64,000 nt of DNA from Tessaracoccus massiliensis (lineage in GTDB: Bacteria; Actinomycetota; Actinomycetes; Propionibacteriales; Propionibacteriaceae). How positions within the stretch are numbered: position 1 is the first letter of the stretch; the number at the start of each line of letters is the position of its first letter. A program made the position numbers and the translations under genes. This document shows, piece by piece, positions 55,716 to 64,000 of this stretch. Under the pieces are notes generated by a model. The model did not search any database. It worked only from the letters and a program-made list of their open reading frames with translations, and had not been told where the DNA came from. Where the stretch lies: contig NZ_LN623543.1 of the NCBI RefSeq assembly GCF_000826065.2, positions 164,144 to 228,143 of the forward strand, in the 5' to 3' direction.

Positions 55716-56953
55716 GCGCCAGGTCTGAGCTGAGCCGTAGCCTGAGCCTGTGGGACGCCATCGCCATCGGCGTGGCCTCCATGGTGGGGGCCGGGGTCTT
55801 CGTCGTGTGGCAGCCGGCAGCGCAGGCTGCGGGCGACCTGCTGCTGGTCGCACTGGTCATCGCCGCGCTGGTGGCCTGGGCCAACGCCACGTCCTCAGCC
55901 CAGCTCGCCGCCCAGTATCCCTCCGCCGGCGGCACCTATGTCTACGGTCGGGAACGGCTCGGGCCGTGGCCCGGCTACCTCGCCGGCTGGAGCTTCGTCA
56001 TCGGGAAGACCGCCTCCGTCGCGGCAATGGCTCTGGCCTTCGCCGCCTACGTCGCGCCGGACGGCTGGCACATACCCGTCGCCATCGCGGCGGTCTGGGT
56101 GCTGGTGGGCATCAACCTGCTCGGCGTGACCCGGACGGCCCAGGTGGCCAAGGTGCTCGCGTCACTGGCGCTGATCGGCATCGCCGTGGCCCTCGCCGTC
56201 GGCTGGTCCGGGCACGGATCGACAGCCACCTTCGGCTGGGCGGACATCACCGACGGACCGTACGGCGTCCTCCAGGCTGCAGGCCTGCTCTTCTTCGCGT
56301 TTGCCGGCTACGCCCGGATCGCGACGATGGGGGAGGAGGTGCGCGACCCGGAGCGCACCATCGGCCGCGCCATCGTCACGGCGTTGATCATCGTGTTGGC
56401 CCTCTACGCACTCGTCGGGGTCAGCCTGCTGACGCTGCTCGGCCCGGCACTGCTGGCCTCGACTCCCGCGCCGCTGGCGCTGCTGGTTGAAGGATCCCCG
56501 GTGGCGGCAGCAGTCCTGGTGGGCGGCGCTGCGGCGGCCATCGCCGGTGCCCTGCTCGGGCTGCTGTCCGGCATCGGGCGCACGTTCCTGGCCATGGCCC
56601 GCGAGGGAGACCTGCCCCGCTTCTTCGATCACACCCACCCCAGGACGAAGGTGCCACACCGCATCGAAGTGCTGCTCGGCATCCTGTTGACGCTCCTGCT
56701 GCTCGTGGTCGACCTACGAGGGGCCATCGGGTTCTCGTCGTTCGGCGTGCTGCTGTACTACTTCGTCGCCAACGTGGCCGCCTACACGCAGGACGAGGCG
56801 CACCGCCGCCACCACCGCGCCTGGCAGGTGTTCGGGGCCCTCCTGTGCCTCACCTTGGTGATCACGCTGCCCTGGCAGTCGATCGTGGCCGGCGTCGCCG
56901 TGCTCGCGGTGGGTGGGGCATGGCGTCTCGTCCGGCCGGCGTCGCTGCGTTAG
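55712..56953 (+). CDS. APC-family amino acid permease
   Basis: A 413-residue membrane transporter of the amino acid-polyamine-organocation superfamily. Helix 1 has the unwound motif ASMVGAGVFVVWQPAAQ, helix 3 the YPSAGGTYVYGRERLG motif, and LLFFAFAGYARIATMGEEVRDPERTIGRAI is in the middle, all classical. About eleven to twelve helices. It starts at GTG 55712 within the ybeY stop codon, an unusual insertion into the ybeY-CBS-era cluster. The substrate is unknown. Confidence 0.87.
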   Translation: MSARSELSRSLSLWDAIAIGVASMVGAGVFVVWQPAAQAAGDLLLVALVIAALVAWANATSSAQLAAQYPSAGGTYVYGRERLGPWPGYLAGWSFVIGKTASVAAMALAFAAYVAPDGWHIPVAIAAVWVLVGINLLGVTRTAQVAKVLASLALIGIAVALAVGWSGHGSTATFGWADITDGPYGVLQAAGLLFFAFAGYARIATMGEEVRDPERTIGRAIVTALIIVLALYALVGVSLLTLLGPALLASTPAPLALLVEGSPVAAAVLVGGAAAAIAGALLGLLSGIGRTFLAMAREGDLPRFFDHTHPRTKVPHRIEVLLGILLTLLLLVVDLRGAIGFSSFGVLLYYFVANVAAYTQDEAHRRHHRAWQVFGALLCLTLVITLPWQSIVAGVAVLAVGGAWRLVRPASLR

Positions 56954-57001
56954 ACTCCTGCAGTCACAAGTCGTCTAGCTCGAGCGAGTTGATCGGATCC
57001 C

Positions 57002-58312
57002 GTGTCCCAGTCCGAATGGATTGAACTGGGCGTAGCCCTGTTGTGCGCCATTGGCGCTTCCCTGCTGGCCGCGGTTGAGACCGCGCTGAGCGTCATCACC
57101 AAGTCCCGCGCCGAAAAGCTCGTCGACGACGACGTGCGCGGCGGTGATCGCATCGTCCTGATCACCCAGGACCCGGCCCCCACCATCAACGCGGTGATGT
57201 TCGCCAGGATGGCGCTGGAGATCAGCTCCATCGTGGTGGCCACCATCGTGATGTTCACCCAGTTCCAGGCGGACTGGCAGCGGGCGCTTGTCACCATCGG
57301 CGTCATGCTGGCGGTGTCCTTCATCCTGTGGGGCGTCGCGCCGCGCACCATCGGCCGCCAGAAGCCGGAGGCCACCCTGCGCTTCTTCGGCCCGCTACTG
57401 ACCGGCCTCACGACGGTGCTGGGCCCCATCGCCCAACTCATGATCTACCTCGGCAACGCCCTCACCCCCGGCAGGGGCTATGCGGACGGGCCCTTCGCCA
57501 CGGAGGCGGAGCTGCGCGACATGGTGGACTTCGCCGAGGCCCAGGACCTCATCGAGGCCGGCGAATCCAAGATGATCCACTCGGTCTTCGAACTGGGCGA
57601 CACCATCGTCAAGGAGGTCATGGTGCCGCGCACCGACGTGGTGTTCGTGACCCGGGACAAGACGCTGCGTCAGCTCCTTTCATTGGCGTTGCGCTCCGGC
57701 TTCTCACGCATCCCCGTGATCGGGGAGGACCTCGACGACGTGCTCGGCGTCGCCTACCTCAAGGACGTCGCCAAACGCATCCACGACTTCCCGGACGCCG
57801 AGCGGCTCGAGACGGTGGGCGACATCATGCGCCCCGCCGCCTTCTGCCCGGACTCCAAGCCCGTTAGCGAACTGCTGCGGGAGATGCAGCTGAGCCACTC
57901 GCACCTGGTGATGGTCATCGACGAGTTCGGCGGCACCGCCGGTCTGGCCACCATCGAGGACATCCTCGAGGAGATCGTGGGCGAGATCGTCGACGAGTAC
58001 GACCACGACACCCCGGCTGTCACCGAGTTGGGGGAGGGGCACTACCGCATCTCTTCACGGCTCCCGCTCGACGAACTGGGCGCGCTGTTCGGGCTCCACC
58101 TCGACGACGACGAGGTCGAAACCGTCGGCGGCCTGATGGCCAAGCAGCTCAACCTGGTCCCCATCCCCGGCTCACGCGCCGTCGTGGGTGACCTTGAACT
58201 CGTCGCCGACCGCGCCGTCGGCAGGCGACACCAGATCGGCACCATCCTCGTGCGTCGGCTCAGCCCCGAGGAACTGACCCACGACGAGCCGCAGGAGAAC
58301 CCCGATGACTGA
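57002..58312 (+). CDS. CNNM/HlyC-CorC family membrane protein with CBS pair
   Basis: A 436-residue protein: three to four N-terminal helices of the DUF21/CNNM transmembrane domain, two CBS domains (about residues 205-330: VMVPRTDVVFVTRDKTLRQLLSLALRSGFSRIPVIGE and FCPDSKPVSELLREMQLSHSHLVMVIDEFGGTAGLATIEDILEEIVGEI), and a C-terminal CorC_HlyC domain. Homologues handle Mg2+ efflux. GTG 57002. A -10-like TAGACT at 56952-56957 lies upstream. It overlaps era by eight bases. Confidence 0.9.
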   Translation: MSQSEWIELGVALLCAIGASLLAAVETALSVITKSRAEKLVDDDVRGGDRIVLITQDPAPTINAVMFARMALEISSIVVATIVMFTQFQADWQRALVTIGVMLAVSFILWGVAPRTIGRQKPEATLRFFGPLLTGLTTVLGPIAQLMIYLGNALTPGRGYADGPFATEAELRDMVDFAEAQDLIEAGESKMIHSVFELGDTIVKEVMVPRTDVVFVTRDKTLRQLLSLALRSGFSRIPVIGEDLDDVLGVAYLKDVAKRIHDFPDAERLETVGDIMRPAAFCPDSKPVSELLREMQLSHSHLVMVIDEFGGTAGLATIEDILEEIVGEIVDEYDHDTPAVTELGEGHYRISSRLPLDELGALFGLHLDDDEVETVGGLMAKQLNLVPIPGSRAVVGDLELVADRAVGRRHQIGTILVRRLSPEELTHDEPQENPDD

Positions 58313-59231
58313 GCCAACCCACCGTTCCGGCTTCGCCTGCTTCGTCGGGCGGCCCAACGCAGGCAAGTCCACCCTGACCAACGCGCTGGTCGGGCAGAAG
58401 ATCGCGATCGCCTCCAGCAAGCCGCAGACCACCCGGCACGCGGTGCGCGGCATCGTCACCCAGGACAACGGGCAACTGGTGCTGATCGACACCCCCGGAC
58501 TGCACAAGCCCCGCACGCTGCTCGGCAAGCGCCTCAACGATCTGGTCTACGAGACGTGGAGCGAGGTGGACGTGGTGGGCGTGTGCCTGCCCTGCGACCA
58601 GCGCATCGGCCCCGGGGACAAGTTCATCATCAACGAGATCGCCAAGCTGAAGAGGCGCCCCACCCTCGTCGCGCTCGCCACCAAGACCGACCTGGTGAGC
58701 AAGGAACGCGTCCTGTCCCACCTGGTCGACGTCGCCGCCGTGGCGGAGGAACTCGACATCCAGTGGGCGGAGGTCATTCCCTGCTCCGCAACGGCCGGGG
58801 ACCAGATCGACCTCGTGCGCGAGACCCTGATCTCGCTGCTGCCCGAAGGCCCCCAGTACTACCCGGACGGCGAGATCACCGACGAGCCCACCGAGACCCT
58901 CATCGCCGAGTTGATCCGCGAGGCCGCGCTGGAGGGTGTGCGCGACGAACTGCCCCACTCGATCGCGGTGATGATCGACGAGATCATGCCCCGCGAGGAC
59001 CGCCCGGAGGACAAGCCACTCACCGATGTCTTCGCCACGATCGTCGTGGAGCGCGATTCGCAGAAGGGGATCATCATCGGTCACCGCGGCTCGAGACTCA
59101 AGGAGATCGGTACCACGGCGCGCGAGCAGATCAACCGCCTGCTCGGCACCCGGGTGCATCTGACGTTGCACGTGAAGGTGCTCAAGGAGTGGCAGCGCGA
59201 CGCCAAATACCTCAACCGGCTCGGCTTCTGA
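58305..59231 (+). CDS. era: GTPase Era
   Basis: A 308-residue ribosome-assembly GTPase. G1 is GRPNAGKSTLTNALVG, the switch II region VLIDTPGLHKPRTLLG, and G4 ATKTDL; the KH domain at the end (IIIGHRGSRLKEIGTTAREQINRLLGTRVHLTLHVKV) binds 16S rRNA near its 3' end. A short hairpin at 59261-59277 probably ends the operon. Confidence 0.96.
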   Translation: MTEPTHRSGFACFVGRPNAGKSTLTNALVGQKIAIASSKPQTTRHAVRGIVTQDNGQLVLIDTPGLHKPRTLLGKRLNDLVYETWSEVDVVGVCLPCDQRIGPGDKFIINEIAKLKRRPTLVALATKTDLVSKERVLSHLVDVAAVAEELDIQWAEVIPCSATAGDQIDLVRETLISLLPEGPQYYPDGEITDEPTETLIAELIREAALEGVRDELPHSIAVMIDEIMPREDRPEDKPLTDVFATIVVERDSQKGIIIGHRGSRLKEIGTTAREQINRLLGTRVHLTLHVKVLKEWQRDAKYLNRLGF

Positions 59232-59260
59232 TCCGCCGAGCAGACCCGCGCGGGGAAAAC

Positions 59261-59277
59261 GCGCAGCGGTGCTGCGC
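59261..59277 (+). terminator. Likely terminator after era
   Basis: Stem GCGCAGC, loop GGT, stem GCTGCGC, followed by ATTCCTGTGTT. Short and with a weak T-tract, but correctly placed. Confidence 0.45.
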
Positions 59278-59285
59278 ATTCCTGT

Positions 59286-59297
59286 GTTAACGGTAAC
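59286..59297. promoter_or_regulatory. LacI-type operator-like sequence upstream of the second sugar importer
   Basis: GTTAACGGTAAC is a near-perfect palindrome (10 of 12 positions) with the central CG typical of LacI-family operators. It lies about 107 bases before the binding-protein gene. A second, spaced inverted repeat CGGTTGTT / AACAACCG (59338-59345, 59361-59368) stands closer to it. No LacI regulator is in the window. Confidence 0.35.
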
Positions 59298-59404
59298 TAT
59301 TTGGTCACGACGTGGTGTCCTTAGGTCGTCAGCCAGCCGGTTGTTCCTAGTATGAGTCGCAACAACCGCCCGGTTGACCTTGACATTTAAGGAAAGGAAC
59401 ACAC

Positions 59405-60685
59405 GTGAAGAAGCGTGTTTACAAGCTCGGCGTGGCCGCCATCGTCGGCGCCTTCGCCCTGACCGCCTGCGGCGGCGACGGCACGGACAGCGGAACCGAC
59501 AACGGCGACAACGGTGCCGCCGAGGTGGCACCCGCTGATCTCGAGACCACGATCAAGATCCTCGCCCCGTCGTACTCGGACAGCTCGCAGGCTGACTGGG
59601 ACCGCGTCACCGCCGCGTTCAACGAGGAATACCCCAAGGTCACAGTCGAGCTGCAGATCGACGGCTGGGAGAACTTCTCGCAGACCGTGCAGTCGCGCAT
59701 CCAGGCCAACGACTACCCGGACATCCTCAACGACAACGCCTTCGCGTCGTCCGCGGATGCGGATCTGCTGTACCCCATCGATGAACTGCTGAGCGATGAG
59801 ACCCTCGCCAACATCGACGAGACCCTGATGGCCAACGGTAAGGGCCCCGACGGCACGCAGTGGGCCGCTCCGGACATCGCCTCGGCCCGCATGCTGGTCT
59901 ACAACACGGACCTCTTCGAGCAGGCCGGCATCGCCGAGCCGCCGAAGAGCTGGGAGGAGCTCGAGGCCGCGGCTGAGAAGATCACCGCCCTCGGCGACGA
60001 CATCTATGCCTACGGCATGCCGCTGGGTGCGGAAGAGGCCCAGGTCGAGTCCTCCCTCTGGGTGTGGGGTGCCGGCGGTAACTGGGATGAGGGCGAGAAC
60101 CTCGTCGCCAACTCCGATGTGGCCGTCGAAGGCTTCACGCAGATGAAGAAGATGTACGACGCCGGCTACACGCAGCCCAACCTCGAGGACAACCGTCAGG
60201 ACACCACCGACCTCTTCGCCGCCGGCAAGCTCGCCATGGCCATCGGCCACGGCCAGGTTGTGAGCGACGCTGAGGCCCAGGGCGTCAACGTGGAGCTCGC
60301 CCCGGTCCCGTCGAAGGACGGCGAAGGCGTCGCCATCGGTGTGACCGACTTCATCGTTGCGTTCAACAACGACGACGCGGCCCGCAAGCAGGCCACCGGC
60401 GCGTACCTGGACTACCTCTACTCCGACGAGCTGTACGAGCCCTGGTACAAGGGCACTGAGCTGCTCCCGGTGACCAAGTCCATCATCGAGAAGGCCAAGG
60501 GAGAGGCCGAGGGCAACGAGGCCGCGTTCCTCGACGCCCTGTCCGTCGTGAAGTTCCAGCCCGTCGCCAACCCGGCGTGGGACACGCTGCAGACCGCTCT
60601 GCAGCAGAACGCCTACAAGATCGGCACCGAAGAGCCTGCCGCTCTCCTGGAGCAGATTGAAGCACAGGTCGCAGCCCAGAGCTGA
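59405..60685 (+). CDS. Sugar ABC transporter solute-binding lipoprotein
   Basis: A 426-residue family 1 extracellular binding protein. Signal peptide and lipobox VGAFALTAC (Cys at about 21), then a Gly/Asp/Asn-rich linker. The mature domain has SQADWDRVTAAFNEEYPKVTVELQIDGWENFSQTVQSRIQANDYPDILN and the usual C-terminal YLDYLYSDELYEPWYKGTELLPVTKSI. GTG 59405 follows a strong AAGGAAAGG site. It binds an unknown sugar and hands it to the two permeases downstream. A stable hairpin separates it from them. Confidence 0.92.
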   Translation: MKKRVYKLGVAAIVGAFALTACGGDGTDSGTDNGDNGAAEVAPADLETTIKILAPSYSDSSQADWDRVTAAFNEEYPKVTVELQIDGWENFSQTVQSRIQANDYPDILNDNAFASSADADLLYPIDELLSDETLANIDETLMANGKGPDGTQWAAPDIASARMLVYNTDLFEQAGIAEPPKSWEELEAAAEKITALGDDIYAYGMPLGAEEAQVESSLWVWGAGGNWDEGENLVANSDVAVEGFTQMKKMYDAGYTQPNLEDNRQDTTDLFAAGKLAMAIGHGQVVSDAEAQGVNVELAPVPSKDGEGVAIGVTDFIVAFNNDDAARKQATGAYLDYLYSDELYEPWYKGTELLPVTKSIIEKAKGEAEGNEAAFLDALSVVKFQPVANPAWDTLQTALQQNAYKIGTEEPAALLEQIEAQVAAQS

Positions 60686-60702
60686 TCGACTTTCGTGACG
60701 AG

Positions 60703-60735
60703 ACGGGGTGGCACGGGCAGACCGTGCCACCCCGT
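60703..60735 (+). other. Intercistronic hairpin between binding protein and permeases
   Basis: A perfect 14-bp stem (60703-60716 with 60722-60735) and a 5-base loop, with no following T-run. This is the usual position for an mRNA-stabilising or attenuating stem that makes the binding protein more abundant than the permeases. Confidence 0.65.
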
Positions 60736-60780
60736 ACCCACGCGGTAACCCCAAACCCAAGAGAAGAAGGGACGACGACG

Positions 60781-61731
60781 GTGTCGTTGACAGCCACCCC
60801 ACAGATGGTGGAGAAGACAAAGAAGCGGAAGATCTCCGGCGGATGGGAAACGCTTCGAGCGCTCCCGTGGCTGCTGCCGACCCTGATCCTGATCGTCGGG
60901 GTCGTGCTCTACCCGGCCGGCCTGATGATCTACACCTCCTTCTTCAAGTACAACAACAAGGGCATCCTCCGCAGCCCTGATCCGGTGGGTCTCGACAACT
61001 ACATCGGCAAAGCCGGCGCCCTGACGTTCCCCGGTGTGCCGATCACACGCATCATGGCCAACACGGTGCTGTGGGTCATCGTCGTGGTCATCGTCACGGT
61101 GCTGCTCAGCCTCCTGTTGGCCCAGTTCCTCAACAAGCCCTTCCGTGGCCGCAAGCTGTTGCGTCTGTTCATCATCCTCCCCTGGGCCTGTTCTGTGGTC
61201 ATGACCGCCACGGTCTTCCGCTACGGCCTGCAGCAGAACGTCGGCCTGTTCAACCGGCTGCTCGTGGATACCGGCATCCTCGAGAGCGCGCGCGCCTGGA
61301 CGAAGGACCCCACCTCGGCGTTCTGGGTCGCGGTGTTCGTGGCCATCTACGTCTCGCTGCCCTTCACCACCTACACGATCCTCGCCGGCCTGCAGGCCGT
61401 CCCCTCCGACGTGCTCGAAGCGGCGCACGTCGACGGCGCCTCGGCTCCGCAGCGGTACTGGCACATCGTGCTGCCGCTCCTGCGCCCCGCCATCGCGGTG
61501 GCCGCCCTGATCAACATCATCAACGTGTTCAACTCCCTGCCGATTCTGCGCATTCTGCAGGAGACCCCCGGCTACCACAACGGCCACATCACCACCACGT
61601 TGATGTACGAGTATCAGAGCGCTCTGGGTCCCGGCGTGTCTTCGGCGCTGTCGGTGCTCAACTTCCTGTTCTGTCTCGTCATCATCGCGATCTACCTGAT
61701 CATCGTGAAGCCCACGAAGGAGGTGGCCTGA
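60781..61731 (+). CDS. Sugar ABC transporter permease (CUT1, MalF type)
   Basis: A 316-residue inner-membrane permease, six helices, beginning LPWLLPTLILIVGVVLYPAGLMIYTSFFKYN. The EAA loop reads LEAAHVDGASAPQRYWHIVLPLLRPAIAV. GTG 60781 is favoured by AAGGGACG upstream; the longer frame from 60724 runs through the hairpin. The second permease follows after three bases. No ATPase gene is present in the cluster. Confidence 0.9.
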   Translation: MSLTATPQMVEKTKKRKISGGWETLRALPWLLPTLILIVGVVLYPAGLMIYTSFFKYNNKGILRSPDPVGLDNYIGKAGALTFPGVPITRIMANTVLWVIVVVIVTVLLSLLLAQFLNKPFRGRKLLRLFIILPWACSVVMTATVFRYGLQQNVGLFNRLLVDTGILESARAWTKDPTSAFWVAVFVAIYVSLPFTTYTILAGLQAVPSDVLEAAHVDGASAPQRYWHIVLPLLRPAIAVAALINIINVFNSLPILRILQETPGYHNGHITTTLMYEYQSALGPGVSSALSVLNFLFCLVIIAIYLIIVKPTKEVA

Positions 61732-61734
61732 GCC

Positions 61735-62601
61735 ATGGCGAAGGTCAAGTCTGAACACAAGATCCGCGGCGGCATCAACAAGCAGCCCAACCTCCTCGGG
61801 ATCATCATCGGCTCGATCGTGATCGTGTTGTTCTTCGGGTTCCCGTATGTGCTGATGTTCATCACGTCCCTGAAGACCCGCCTCGAGGTCACGGCCATTC
61901 CGCCGTCGTGCTTCCCGTCCGAGCCGCGCTGGCAGAACTACATCGACGTGTGGTCCTCGGCCGTCAACCCTGCCTCGTCGCTGCTGGCCACCACCGTCAT
62001 CGCCGTGGGCGCCACCCTGCTCGTCCTCGTGGTCGCCACGCCGGCCGCCTACTACATCGCGCGCTTCCGGTTCCCGGGCCGCATGATCTTCCTGCTGCTG
62101 GTGCTGTGCACCCAGATGCTGCAGCCCACCGTGCTGGCCGTCGGCCTGTTCCAGGAGTTCAAGGGCTGGCACGGCTACGCGGTGTGGGGCGCGCTGATCC
62201 TCATCAACGGCGCGTTCAACCTGTCGTTCGCCATCTGGATCATGCAGGCCTTCTTCGCCTCGGTGCCCAAGGAGGTCGACGAGGCGGCACTCATCGACGG
62301 CCTGGGCCGCCTGCAGACGATGTTCCGCATCTCGCTGCCCCTGGTGTGGCCCGGCATCGTGACGGCCATCGTGTTCGTCTTCGTGAACTCGTGGAACGAG
62401 TTCGCGGCGGCACTCATCCTCGTCCAGCAGAACGACCTGCAGCCCCTGACGGTGTCGATGCCGCGCTTCCTGGGCCTCTACATCCAGGACTGGCAGTACC
62501 TGTTCACGGTGGCACTCGTGGCCATCGTCCCGGTGATCATCCTCTTCTCCATCATCGAGAAGCGCCTCATCGGCGGCCTGACGGCCGGCTCGGTCAAGTA
62601 G
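61735..62601 (+). CDS. Sugar ABC transporter permease (CUT1, MalG type)
   Basis: A 288-residue permease with six helices. The EAA loop is DEAALIDGLGRLQTMFRISLPLVWPGIVTAI, and the end EKRLIGGLTAGSVK is typical of MalG subunits. It ends just before a very stable hairpin (62614-62652). As with the first importer, energy must come from a shared ATPase (MsiK/UgpC type) encoded elsewhere. Confidence 0.9.
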   Translation: MAKVKSEHKIRGGINKQPNLLGIIIGSIVIVLFFGFPYVLMFITSLKTRLEVTAIPPSCFPSEPRWQNYIDVWSSAVNPASSLLATTVIAVGATLLVLVVATPAAYYIARFRFPGRMIFLLLVLCTQMLQPTVLAVGLFQEFKGWHGYAVWGALILINGAFNLSFAIWIMQAFFASVPKEVDEAALIDGLGRLQTMFRISLPLVWPGIVTAIVFVFVNSWNEFAAALILVQQNDLQPLTVSMPRFLGLYIQDWQYLFTVALVAIVPVIILFSIIEKRLIGGLTAGSVK

Positions 62602-62613
62602 TAGAACCTCACG

Positions 62614-62652
62614 GCGCCGTGCCCGCGGACATGTCTTCCGCGGGCACGGCGC
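62614..62652 (+). terminator. Stable hairpin ending the sugar importer operon
   Basis: Perfect 15-bp GC-rich stem (62614-62628 with 62638-62652), 9-base loop, no clear T-tract. It separates the importer from the leuA leader. Confidence 0.6.
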
Positions 62653-62689
62653 TCGGTGTATCGTGACGCACGTGGCACTGCACAACCTG

Positions 62690-64000
<1,311 letters not shown>

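Overview
The window is GC-rich DNA from an actinobacterium, most likely a member of the Propionibacteriaceae. The reasons are the gene families (DUF4192, DUF3097, DUF5709, long-form LeuA), the order leuS / comEA-comEC-holA / rpsT / lepA / hemW / hrcA-dnaJ-rsmE / phoH-ybeY-CBS protein-era / leuA, frequent GTG starts with 4-base ATGA or GTGA overlaps, and a B12-dependent propanediol-utilisation (pdu) microcompartment locus. This is inferred from gene content only.

Layout. 1-670: insertion-sequence debris that truncates a thioredoxin gene, ending in a strong terminator. 683-9839: stress-type SDR, PiT phosphate transporter, YgjP-like metalloprotease, L,D-transpeptidase, DMT exporter, DUF4192 protein and a PfkB sugar kinase. 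9903-20695: leuS, the competence genes comEA and comEC (comEC broken by a short tandem duplication), a decayed glycosidase/DUF2804 pseudogene, a Gfo/Idh/MocA oxidoreductase, holA, rpsT and lepA. 20696-42399: hrpB, then a divergent pdu locus, then a sugar-type ABC importer whose binding-protein gene is also broken by a short tandem duplication. 42496-59231: housekeeping genes (hemW, hrcA, dnaJ, rsmE, tgt, phoH, ybeY, era) with a GntR-controlled ABC exporter and a queuosine-precursor transporter. 59405-62601: a second sugar ABC importer. 62672-64000: a leucine-rich leader peptide and the 5' part of leuA.

How the genes work together. The minus-strand pdu operon (pduA-B-C-D-E-G-H-K-J-L, eutJ-like, flavoprotein, pduN-O-P, mdh) encodes the shell, diol dehydratase, its reactivase, phosphotransacylase, adenosyltransferase and aldehyde dehydrogenase. 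The divergent plus-strand operon gives pduU, pduV, the activator pocR and the alcohol dehydrogenase pduQ. Together they turn 1,2-propanediol into propanol and propionyl-phosphate inside a protein shell. No pduS, pduT, pduM, pduW, pduX or pduF is present. A flavoprotein with an encapsulation-type N-terminus sits in the operon instead, and a malate dehydrogenase is translationally coupled to its end.

Most notable observations. (1) An identical bipartite motif (11 + 13 matching bases around a 7-base spacer, containing a perfect DnaA box) lies exactly 29 bases upstream of both comEA and the DUF4192 gene. (2) Two genes, comEC and an ABC binding protein, are each frameshifted by a near-perfect tandem duplication (106 and 76 bp) whose removal restores the full frame. 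(3) The pdu operon has an unusual composition. (4) leuA appears to have a leader-peptide attenuator. No tRNA, rRNA, CRISPR array or prophage was seen. No gene-free stretch exceeds about 300 bases.
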